NCBI GenBank assembly: GCA_963555705.1
Contig: OY743181.1
Span: 23,254,513 to 23,318,512, forward strand
DNA length: 64,000 nucleotides
Reading direction: 5' to 3'
From: Ligustrum vulgare
Lineage: Eukaryota > Streptophyta > Magnoliopsida > Lamiales > Oleaceae
Shown: positions 45,782 to 55,724 of the stretch, piece after piece
How positions within the stretch are numbered: position 1 is the stretch's first letter
How the letters are laid out: every line of letters begins with the position of its first letter
The notes under the pieces: model-generated
What the model was told of the DNA's origin: nothing
What the model saw: the letters and a program-made list of their open reading frames with translations, nothing else
Database searches by the model: none
Program-made: the position numbers and the translations under genes

Positions 45782-48600
45782 GTGGAGGAAATTAGTGATG
45801 CCTCCGACCTTGACTTCAACGACTCTGATTATAGCTTAGATGAAGATGATGACGTAATCTTCGAGCAAAATGTAACGGATAACATTGAACTCTATGCAAG
45901 AAAGCACATGGTCTTGGCCAACTCTCTAGAATCTAAGAACTCTGACTATGCACTATCAGATGAGCTACAATAGCTTAATTCAAACTCTGATGACAAGGTT
46001 GTGCATTATCCTGAATTTAATGCCAAGAAAGAGATGATGAATCTAGAGCTTGAATTGGGGAAAGTGTTTAGTTCTAAAAGGTAATTTACTGCAGCAGTAA
46101 AAAATTACAGTATTAACAACAGATTCATCTTTTGATTTTCGTACAGTGACAAAGGAAGAGTTTAGGCAACTTGCAAAGCGGATAAATGTCCTTGGAGGGT
46201 ATGGACATCGAAGCTTGCTGGAGAACCGACATGGCAGATAAAGTTGTTTGAGCCAATCCATTCTTGTAGTAAGGCCTACCAAAACAAAAGTGTGTCATCC
46301 AAGTGGTTAGCAAATAGGTATATTGAGACATTAAGCATTGCACCGGCGTGGGATATCAAATTATTTATGGCCACGGTTTTGAAAGAGCAAGGTGTTGAAA
46401 TTAGCAACACAGTGGCTTAGAGAGCTAGGAGACATGCTAAAGAGTTGATGCCAGGCTCTTTAGGTCATCAAATTTGTTTATTGGAGATGCAGCAGATCGA
46501 GGTAAGAAGAACGAATCATGGTATGACTATTATCCTTTCCCTAGATGAGCTTGTTTTTAAGGGTATATATGTTTGCTTTGAAGCTTGCAAAAAAGGCTTC
46601 TTGGCGGGGTGTCGACTAGTTGTCTATATTGATGGGTGTCATCTAAGGGGGGAATTCAGTGGTTATTTATTATCTGCAGTAGGGATTGATGCAAATGATT
46701 GTATCTTCCCCATAGCCTATGATGTGGTACAATCGGAAAAACAATGAATGTTGGACATGGTTTTTGAAATTACAAGCAACAAATCGTTAAAACAATGGAA
46801 TATGGAATTAAAATAATAAAGTTAGGCTGCATCGTTCATCCCAACATTGAAATTAGTTACACCTCATGAATAAAGAGCAAAAAAAATAATAATTATAATA
46901 ACACATGATGGAGTTTATGAAATTAACAATAAGAAAAGAAATATTGCACCAAAAGTTGAATTCCTGTATTAGTCTTCTAATCTCCATGCCTTTTTCTTAC
47001 TTGAATCTCCCAAATAATTGATGTAAAATTGCCAAGAAACTTCGTTAGGAGGCTGAGCAAAAGTCCCAAAATCGTGCCCCCAATATTGTATATATATCTT
47101 TAGGCGAAAACATGATGAAAAGGGGTAAAAATCTGTCAAAACCAGTGTGAAATGGCTAACAGTTGGCCTAGTCGAAGACCGGCGCGGTTGCGCAGTGACA
47201 TGGGGTGCGATCGTGTAGTTCTAGCATTCAGCACTCTGCCCATTCTATCACAAGTCATGCGGCCTCGCAGTGTAATGTGATGAGATTGCACAGTTCAATC
47301 TGGTATGTGCAATTTTCCTCTTTTATTCCTTTTAAGTAGGTCCCCATCTTTTATTTGCACTTCACGCCCTTCATCTTCTAATTTGAACTTCTTGACCCCG
47401 AAACTTTTGGTTTTCTTCAATGGAGTCCTTTCTTCTATTAATTTCTTCAATTAAGCCTTCAATCTTTTGACTTCTTCCAAGTTAAGACGAATTTTACTCC
47501 AATTGCCTTTAACTTGACCTTTATTTCCCTCAATTGCTTCCTTTTCTGATAAATACACTTATCAGAAGATCTGATGATTAACAATGCGTTCGGTATAACT
47601 TTCATGTCAGACCGACGAAAAGGCCTTGAGAAAATTGTGGGAGAGTTGTTTCCATATGTTGAGTATATATTGTGTTCGACACATGTATGCAAATTTTTTC
47701 CTGCCAGATTTCAAAGGGTTGACACCGAGGAATTATTTATGGAGAGCAACTATATCCACATATTTTTCAGAATTCCTATTTTGGATGAACAAATTAGAGA
47801 AAGGGCATCATGATGCATGGGAGTGGCTAATGAAGAAGCCTCCAGGTTAGTGTTCCAATTCCCACTTCCAATCGTACTCTAAGTGTGATCTTCTAGTGAA
47901 TAATCTCTCGGAGAGCTTCAACAATTACATACTAGAGGCGAGAGCTAAAGACATTTTATCACTCTTGCAGATTATTCAAACTAAACTGATGGAGCGAACA
48001 TATAGAAGATGTGCGGCGATGGATAAGGTTGGGGTGATATTTGTTCAAAGGCTCTAAAAAATTTGAACTCAACAAGCTAGAATCATTCTCTTAGAAAGCT
48101 TTATACAATGGGGAGGTGCAATATCAGGTATCAGGACCCTTCTCCAATGATCAGTTTGTAGTAGATGTAGGAAACATGTCTTGTGCATGTAGAAGGTGGG
48201 ATATAACTAGTATTCCTTGTCCTCATGTGAGAGCTAGTCCACGAGAATGTGGAAAGGACCCATTGCATTATGTGGAAGAATGTTACACATTTTCAACATA
48301 TATGCGTGCATATCAATACTCCATTTATCCCATCAATGGACCTAAAATGTCGCCTTCTAGTGGATGTGAGCCAGTGAAACCCCTCGGTTGGAAGAGCAAG
48401 CAAAAGGGCAAAAACAAACGGTGCGTCATAAAGGAATAGAAGAAACTATGCTTACCCGAGAGAATAGGAAGAAATTGGATAAAAGAGGTAACAGGAAAGT
48501 ACAGGTTAAATGTAGTATATGTGGACAAAAAGGGCATAATAAAAGATTCAACTCAAAGAATCAAATGAACCAGCCTCCAAATGATTTTGAGGTCTGAACA
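45782..48600 (+). pseudogene. MuDR-type MULE transposase, broken
   Basis: Would cut and paste the element using an RNase H-fold DDE core. An acidic N-terminus begins at 45782. The MuDR DNA-binding region follows (FTAAVKNYSINNRF, then CKADKCPWRVW and EPTWQIKLFEPIHSC, about 46080-46270). The core starts at VYIDGCHLRGEFSGYLLSAV (about 46625-46680), holding the first catalytic aspartate. After an insertion it resumes with FMSDRRKGLEKIVGELFPYV (second aspartate, about 47600) and LSESFNNYILEARA. A SWIM zinc finger CACRRWDITSIPCPH lies at about 48184-48228, then a C-terminal knuckle CSICGQKGHNKRF that lacks its last cysteine. Multiple stops and frameshifts: not functional. Confidence 0.88.
46775..47568 (-). 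mobile_element. LTR-like insertion in the transposase gene
   Basis: The transposase reading breaks after WTWFLKLQ (about 46770) and resumes at EDLMINNAF (47567). The inserted 0.8 kb, read on the minus strand, starts TGATAAGTGTATTTATCAGA, a start common in plant Ty3/gypsy LTRs. It contains a GC-richer part (47160-47290). It has no coding sequence, so a solo LTR is the likeliest explanation. The left end and target duplication are unresolved. Confidence 0.5.
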
Positions 48601-48954
48601 ATTCTTCATTTTATTATTCTCTTTATTAAGGAATAAAATTTTGTGTTTACACTTCAATAACCATCTTTGTGTTTACATTTTAACCTATAGGATGACAAAC
48701 AAAGTGTTTTGGGTTTTACCTTATTTCCAGGAAATTGCACTGCACCTTTAGAATCATTTTTACAGCCTGAAGCTGCAACGTCAGCTGAACCACCTAACCA
48801 TCCTGTGTTCTACTCACAACTGGGGTTCTCGACAGTAGTAGGTTTGTCTCATCTAAGATCAAGCACTAAAAGAAAGAGTTATGTGCCAAAATGTAGAGTT
48901 AAGATAGGGCAATCGTTGGATTTGACTCAAAATATCCAAGAAACGTGAAAAACA

Positions 48955-49130
48955 AATGTGAATCACTTTTGTTGGCATAGAGTTTCATTGAGCAACACTT
49001 TTGTTCATCTAGAGTTTCATTGGGCTTTTTGCTCATCTAGAGTTTCATTGGGCAACACTTGTGTGTAGTTGAAGTTGCATTGAATAAAAACTTTGTTCAT
49101 CTACTCTAGAAATGTGAAATACTTTTGTAC
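48955..49130. repeat. Short tandem repeats around CATCTAGAGTTTCATTG
   Basis: Three or four imperfect copies of a 35-45-base unit (AGAGTTTCATTGAGCAACAC and TTTTGTTCATCTAGAG), downstream of the transposase, inside the MULE. Confidence 0.75.
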
Positions 49131-49374
49131 TGGAAATTTTATTTGCTGTACTTGTGTTTGTTGAGTGAGCCTTCTTTTGTCATTAGTTGATAATTTTAGT
49201 AACTATGAAGTGGATATTATTACTCGTTGGTACAAATGAATTTGTTAAGTGGTCTTGAATGTGGCATGGAGAATGGAATCAATTTGTTAGTTGATAGGAA
49301 TGATGTTTATTTGTCTATTGTATAAGATAAATTAAGAAAAATTTGTTGTAAGCAATAATAAGTTAAGTGGTAAT

Positions 49375-49734
49375 TTTCCTAATAACTGAATTTCGGTGGT
49401 ATTTTTAAAACTTCTCTTAAACTTCAGTAGTATTTAGTGTAATTCGCCCACAAGAAGTGTGCTTGAATGAGGAAGGGGACGGGAGACAGACGAGAGAAAT
49501 GGGAAAAAGAAATGGGATTTAAGTGATTTTTGGGTCTCTCATTTTCCACCTAAGCCGCCACATGGATGCCACATATTGGGAAGTGTAGCCATGTCATCTA
49601 TTAATGGACAAGCTGGAGGGTTGGAGTTATTATTTGAGCAGAGTGGTATGTGTTGTAAGAAATCATAACTTAAGTCTTCAGTGGTATTTCTGAAACTTCT
49701 CTTAAACTTCAGTGGTATTTAGTGTAATTCACCC
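49375..49734. repeat. Right terminal inverted repeat of the MULE plus a second, inner terminus
   Basis: The functional right repeat is 49450-49734. Immediately inside it, 49375-49449 ends in TTTAGTGTAATTCGCCC, a second copy of the outer terminus in the same orientation. So the right side has two termini in tandem. Confidence 0.8.
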
Positions 49735-49743
49735 CATAAATTA

Positions 49744-50700
49744 ACATCTTATGCTGTGGAGCAACCACTTATATTCTATGTTCCAAAAAAGAAAATTGAT
49801 TAAGTTGCTATTATTTTAGTTTAATTGATTTATATTCAACACAATGTAGTAATTTAATTGAATTTATTAAGAAAACTAAGCCTTGTTTGGTTTAGTTAAA
49901 AATCCGATTTTCGGTAGATTTTGATAAAAATTGTTGAAAACTTGAAATACATGATTGAAAAGTTAATAAAAGTTCTGGATCCCTTGAAATGTATATAGTT
50001 AAAAATAAAATTTAGAAATTGAGAGCTAAATATGTCAAATAAAGCTTGAAACCTAACATGATCGAGGTTTTGTTTTGCAACTTTTGAACCAGTTTATAGT
50101 CAAATTCAAGTCAATCGAGAAAGGCACCACTGACAGGGCGTGCACAAGAAATTGTTAGGTGATTGAATTGAAATATGAATTTTGGCAGAAAAAGGTATTT
50201 TATTTAGTATTTTCCAAATTGCCCGTCCTTATTGTTTAATTTTTGTCCACTACTTTACCATTGAGAACCGGTTCAACTCTATTTCTATTTCACTTCGACA
50301 CACATGGAATTTGAGATTTTTTTTCACAAATGGAAATCATATTTATTATGATCCACAAACCTTTAACATTGTACACATGGCACACGTTAAATTAAATTTC
50401 CAATACAAATAAAAACTTGCAAAAAATGAACATAACGTACTACGTGTTACAACATTGTAGAATTAGAAATCTTTTCTTTAACACCTAAAAACTTCTTTTG
50501 ACAACATTCCTATCGAAAGAATGCATGTATTTAAATAGTTCCTCAAGAATTATTAGCTTATGGTCCAGTGACGTTGACACTTAATAAATTCTTGCATGTG
50601 TTATTGTGTGTTTGAGAATCTAGAATTGACGAGGTAATATTTGTTGCCCCAAGGAAAAGGAAAATTACTATGTAGGTCTTCCATTATGCACGCATCATTG
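49744..50700. other. AT-rich intergenic stretch
   Basis: No gene supportable. The frame 50182-50412 has no recognisable domain. Confidence 0.4.
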
Positions 50701-50739
50701 ATGGTATTTCAACCTCAAAAATTGCTTTTGCTATCAATG

Positions 50740-51560
50740 GCCTGATCAAAGGAAGAGGGATCCCTTCATGCGGGCTAAGGCAAGGATATCCGATTTCACC
50801 ATATCTTTCATTATGTGTGCAGAATCATTTTCTGCACAAATCCATGTAGCAGTTTCTAATGGTGAGCTTATGGGGATGAGGTGTAAACGTGGAGGTTCGT
50901 AAATTAGTCACTTATTTTTTGCAAACGACTCTTTACTGTTTACCATGGCTAAGATTGAGGATGTAGATAATTTGATGCCTATCATTCCACAATATGGAGT
51001 GGCATCAGGCCAACAAGTGAATATAAAGAAAACGAGAATTGCATTCTGTCCAAACGTGTATCCTGATCGGAGAAATTCTATTGATGCAATACTTGGACTT
51101 CACCTCATAAAGCAACATGACACGTATCTAGGCCTCCTCTCCGTGGTGGGAAGAAACAAGAGAAAACCTTTGGTGCTATCAAGGATAAAACATGGAAAAA
51201 TGTGAAGAGCTGGCAGCATAATCGATTTCAAGTGCAGGAAGATAAGTAATTCTCAAGGTGGTTTTGCAAGCCATCCCTTCATATGTAATTAGCTTGTTTA
51301 AGCTCCCCAAAAATATATGTAATGATATACAATGTATTTTTCTAGATTTTTATGGGGACCACATTGGACAAGAAGAAACTACATTGGTTCAATTGGAGAA
51401 TTATGTGTAAAAATAAAAAGAATAGTGGTATGGGGCAAAACCCTGAGTCATTGGTTAGCAGTGTACTAAAGAATAAGTATTTTCTGAATGGTAGCATTCT
51501 TGAGGCTGAGTTTAAACAAGGTTTCTCATATGAGTGGTCGAGCTTGATTTGGGGGTGAAA
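50740..51560 (+). pseudogene. L1-type LINE reverse transcriptase fragment
   Basis: Plus-strand blocks typical of plant L1 RT: GLRQGYPISPYLFIMCAESF (about 50775-50835), SHLFFANDSLLF (50906-50941), ASGQQVNIKKTRIAF, TYLGLLSVVGRNKRKP. They are followed by a decayed stretch in which the family RT C-terminus is still faintly readable. The catalytic FADD box reads FAND (Asn at 50924-50926). A stop follows SCGL... GGS, and others occur downstream. Truncated at both ends with no poly-A tail found, so it is inactive. Confidence 0.85.
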
Positions 51561-51589
51561 AATGAAAATCAAAGTTTTAGGAGGTTAAA

Positions 51590-52380
51590 TTTATCAAAAA
51601 ATTAAACTTCCGTCTTCCTGGCTCGGAGAAATGTTAGCCTTCCTTCGTGTAGTCGACGCTTATAGAGGCTTGAGGTTTCATGTGGTAGTGTTTGTGTGGA
51701 ATAGGTTGTGGACTTAGCTACGGGATGAGTTAGGTTAGGGGAAGGAAAATGAAGGGTGAAGTGGTAATTGTTGATAAAGTAGTTAAGGAAACACATCTAC
51801 CCATCCAGTTATCAGTAGATCGAGGAGCACCCTGCGGTGAGGCGCATGATGACGAACGATGGTGTGTGAAAACCATGCGAAGAAATTGACGAGGTGTGTG
51901 GAGGCATTTCAAGCAAGGAACCTCAGAGATAGAACTTTACTAGAGGCTTGATGGACCATGTGGTGATGTTAGTTTTCAATTTTGGGCAATATTGAGGTTT
52001 TGGACAATTTTCCCTTGGTCGTGCAATTGCTGATTTGTGTTGCTGCATTTCTACATTTAATGAATTACTTTATTTATTGAATTACTTTATGGAGAATAGT
52101 GGTGGCCTTGAAGTAGTAAATTCGAATCTCTCCATATTTATGGACCTGCAGATTTGGTACGCTTGATAAATTGACTTATCGCTTTAAATTCCAGCAATAT
52201 TAGGACATCGTATGGGTTGACCATTAGGATTGGAGTTGCACCGAGAGGTAACCATTGCTTGTTCCTAGAATCGAGGACTTACTTGCCTTACTTATGCGCT
52301 TTAAGTGTTAAGCTACTTATAGTTTTTTTTATTGTTTATTGGTATATTCCGATTTGTTGCATTGTTATTCCTATTAAAAA
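51590..52380. other. Intergenic stretch
   Basis: I see no gene. Sequence near 52070-52250 may be the decayed LTR or leader of the Copia gag relic that follows, but there is no direct evidence. Confidence 0.35.
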
Positions 52381-52389
52381 TGCAATTAA

Positions 52390-52745
52390 GTATAGTAGCA
52401 ACACCTTAACACACGAGATTATCATTGATTCCCTTAAGAGTACGAAAATAGAGATTAAAGCTGAAAAGGAGGATAAGAGAAGTGGTGATGTACACGTGAT
52501 GAGTAGAATCCAGTTCAAGTAAAATGGTCATGTAGGTAATCAAAACATTGGTGACCCAAGTGATGAGGGTGGTAAGAAGGGTAGTAGTTGGGACAAGTCT
52601 AAGTCTAGTACGAATTGTAATCGGTGTTATAATTATGGTAAAAGTAGACGTTTTATAAGGGACTATCTTAAGAAGAATGATAAGGTGAGAAGTGAGGCGA
52701 GTGTTTCCATTGGGTCTAGTTATGATCCAGCTGAGTTTTATTAAT
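52390..52745 (+). pseudogene. Copia gag C-terminal relic
   Basis: The frame begins LTHEIIIDSLKSTKIEIKAE and continues through a KGSSWDKSKSSTN stretch to a ruined zinc knuckle, CYNYGKSRRFIRDY, where two cysteines have become tyrosine and the histidine is now arginine. Ends VSIGSSYDPAEFY. Not functional. It lies just outside the Copia element that starts at 52952 and is in the opposite orientation. Confidence 0.7.
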
Positions 52746-52951
52746 AATAAACTCATTTATTGCATTTGCATGTGTTAAATCCATTTTTGATGAATGATTA
52801 CTTGATTCGGTGCATTATTTTATGATGCATTGCAATATATTTGATATATATATTTGTAACAGTTTTAAAGTGATTGTATTATTGTGTGTAATTTGATTAG
52901 ACAAGTATAAACTTTGTGTTGTTCGCTTGCAGGTTAATTTGGTAGTAAGGT

Positions 52952-53492
52952 TGTTAGGTTAGAATCGAGCCTATTTCACGTAACTAATGCGGATAACATA
53001 CATTAAACAACCTTGATTTGGTGACGCAGATCGGTATATAACACCTACATCTGGGGGGCTCAGGACCAAACCATTTTCCACTAGCAAATAACCTTCCAAG
53101 ATTGTCAAAGATTACAAGAATCACGAACCAATTTCAGCCCAAGAATACACGCACTATACAGCCCCTATTTACTGAAATTATCGCACCAATCATGCATAAA
53201 ATGCCCACAAGATGATCTACTCAATAACCCAATCACTAATCTAAGTAGATACAAATTTTGGTGCACAAATGAGACTAAAACCGAGAGAGAAATCGCGATC
53301 GAGAAGCCAAGAGAGGATAATGCGTAATGTGTAGAGAGAGAGAGTTTTGTCTTCTGCCAATTCTTACTCAAAATGAAGGAATAAAGACTTTATTAACACA
53401 TAATTGCACATGAGGCCCTCAAGGTTCATTGGTTACCATAAGTTGGCCCTCCAAGTTTGAACTCTTACAATTTGGGAATCACACTTCCAATA
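52952..53492 (-). repeat. 3' LTR of the Copia element
   Basis: 541 bp. Lacks a 38-bp stretch after ACATTAAACAA that is present in the other LTR, but has a short segment (GACCAAACCA) the other lacks. Confidence 0.9.
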
Positions 53493-53701
53493 AACTTCAC
53501 CTTGATCGCCAAATACCAATCTTTAACTCTCTTGGTTGCTATAAGCTAAGTGGGTAGGCTCGGTCTTTACCATCATCGCCTAATACCTGCACAAGGAATT
53601 CAGCCATAATCAATCTTTAGCATTGATAAACAAGATTTAAATTTACAAGCAGATATTATTTTCGTTCCCATATCAGATGGGTTTCTATCCGTATGGATTT
53701 T

Positions 53702-54781
53702 CTAAAGTTTTAAATCACCCGAGACTATTTTCTCTCTCACAAAATGGTACTTAACTTCTATATGTTTAGAACGCTCATAATAGACAGGATTTTTACTTAA
53801 TAGAAGTGCACTTTGACTATCAGCGTATATTATAGGAATATCATGTAGAAAGTTAAGCTCATTTAAAATACCAGTTAACCATATACACTCTTTAACGGCC
53901 TCGTTGATCGCCACATACTCTGCCTATGTACTGGACAGAGTAACAGTGGGCTGCAGTTGGGACTTCCAAGTAACACAATTGTCTCCTAAAGTGAAAAAGT
54001 AAGCCGTAGTAGAATTTCGCTGGTCTTTATCACCAGCAAAATCAGAATCCACATATCCTTTAAGAGTCAATCTATCTATTATTCTCTCATAAACTAACCC
54101 AACGCTCGTAGTGCTCGCTATATACCTCAGCAGCCATTTTAAACCAGCCCAATGAGGTTTCCCTGGGTTTGACATAAATCTGCTTAAGAAACTTATGGCA
54201 TAGGCCAAGTCCGGCCGTGTGGTGATCATGGAAAACATCACAGACCCTATCGCGTTAGCATAAGGTATGTTTTCCATTTCTTTGTACTCGGCTTCAGTCT
54301 TGGGAGACTGAAGTGATGACAAATTCATATGTGCAGCCAGAGGAACTGAGACGGACTTGGCATCTTTCATGCTAAATTTGGTTACTACTTTCTTCAAGTA
54401 ACCTTCTTGTGTAATAGATAGTCTGTTTTCCGTCCTATCCCTCTTGAGGACCATTCTAAGGATTATCTTCGCACATCCTAGGTCCTTCATATCGAACTCA
54501 GATTTCAAAAGGTTTTTCATCTTCAAGATCTCACCTTTACTCGGGCTAGCTAATAGCATATCATCCACATATAGAAGTAGATATACCTCACTTCCATATT
54601 TGCTATTATTGTAGTAAAGGCATGAGTCATATTCACTCCTTTTAAAACCTATCTTTATGGCATAAGTATCAAATCGCTTATACCATTGCCTCGGACTTTG
54701 TTTCAAACCATATAAAGATTTCTTGAGTTTGCAAATATAGTCCGATTTTCCCTTCACCTCAAAACCTTGAGGCTGACTCAT
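53702..54781 (-). pseudogene. Copia reverse transcriptase and RNase H
   Basis: From the start of the second frame: QGFEVKGKSDYICKLKKSLY, then SLYGLKQSPRQWYKRF, then YVDDMLLAS with the catalytic YVDD at residues 71-74. The Copia signature RPDLAYAISFLSRFM follows. RNase H appears as GYVDSDFAGDKDQRNST and, after one in-frame TAG at 53924-53926 replacing the glutamate of the family motif LSSTEAEY, as AEYVAINEAVKECIWL and YADSQSALLLSKNP to 53702. RT core residues are intact, so damage here is a single nonsense change. Confidence 0.9.
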
Positions 54782-54821
54782 ATATATCTCCTCTTCTAGC
54801 TCTCCATGTAGGAAAGCAGTC

Positions 54822-55724
54822 TTAACATCCGTTGTTCAATTCCCAATTAAATTGAACAATTAAGGCAAGAACCAATCTAATGGTCTTGTACTTGATCACA
54901 GGAGAAAATATCTCGTTATAGTCAATGCCTTCTCTTTGGGTGAATCCTTTGGCGACTAGTCTAGCCTTATATCTCAAAGGATCACCGGGACTTAATCCCT
55001 CCTTTAACTTGAAAATCCATTTACATTGGATTATCTTTTGTTTCTCCGGTACCTTGACCAAACTCCAAGTTTTATTTTCACTTAGAGATTTCATTTCTTC
55101 TCTCATTGCCTCTAACCAGTTTTTAGATTTAGGCCCACTCATCGCTTCCTCAAAGGAAGTCGGCTCTACATTCTCAATAGCTTCACCTGAAACTAAGGCA
55201 AAATTCGTCGAATTCTTAATTTCATACCTAGGGTTAGGTCTCACTTGTCTTCTTTCCCTATCCCTAACCAATTGGTAGTCTTGTATGGTGGTATCAATAT
55301 TTGTAGGGTTAGGTATCTCAGGTTCATCCTCAACATGGGGTTCTACATCCCCATCACCTACATGCTTAGTAGGTACAACTTCTTCCTCTCCAACCGGAGG
55401 AACTACAGGCTCAGGAGTCTCACTATGGGTGTTAGTCAACTCTACTACATTCTTAATCCCATTACTAGTCTCAGGTTCATCAACCTTAACATTCTTCTTC
55501 AAACAAGGTATCTCCGATTCATTGAACACTACATCCCGACTAATAATAATTTTAATACCTTGAACTCCAATCATCCACAGCCTATACCCTTTTACCCCGT
55601 CCGGATACCCCAACATCACACATTTCGTAGCCCTCGACTCTAACTTACCCTCGTTCTGATGTGTATATGCAGCACATCCAAATACCGTAATGTGGATCAA
55701 ATCAGGGGGTTTACCAGTCCACAT
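54822..55724 (-). pseudogene. Copia integrase C-terminus and RT N-terminus
   Basis: Resumes integrase at [20 protein letters not shown] after the solo LTR, then [20 protein letters not shown] and the linker [13 protein letters not shown] long acidic spacer leads to the RT start ([65 protein letters not shown]). The frame ends at about 54826, where a one-base shift separates it from the conserved KTAFLHGELEEEIYM segment that leads to the next frame. Confidence 0.9.

Larger units (their letters stand above)
45025..49734 (+). mobile_element. Mutator-like element (MULE) with long terminal inverted repeats
   Basis: Ends GGGCGAATTACACTAAATAC (left) and inward GGGTGAATTACACTAAATAC (right). TATAAATTA (45016-45024) and CATAAATTA (49735-49743) are a 9-bp target duplication with one mismatch, as expected for Mutator. 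The inverted repeats run about 285-300 bp (45025-45330 and 49450-49734). The interior holds a broken MuDR-type transposase on the plus strand and an LTR-like insertion (about 46775-47568). Just inside the right repeat is an extra copy of the outermost terminus (about 49375-49449). Confidence 0.88.
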
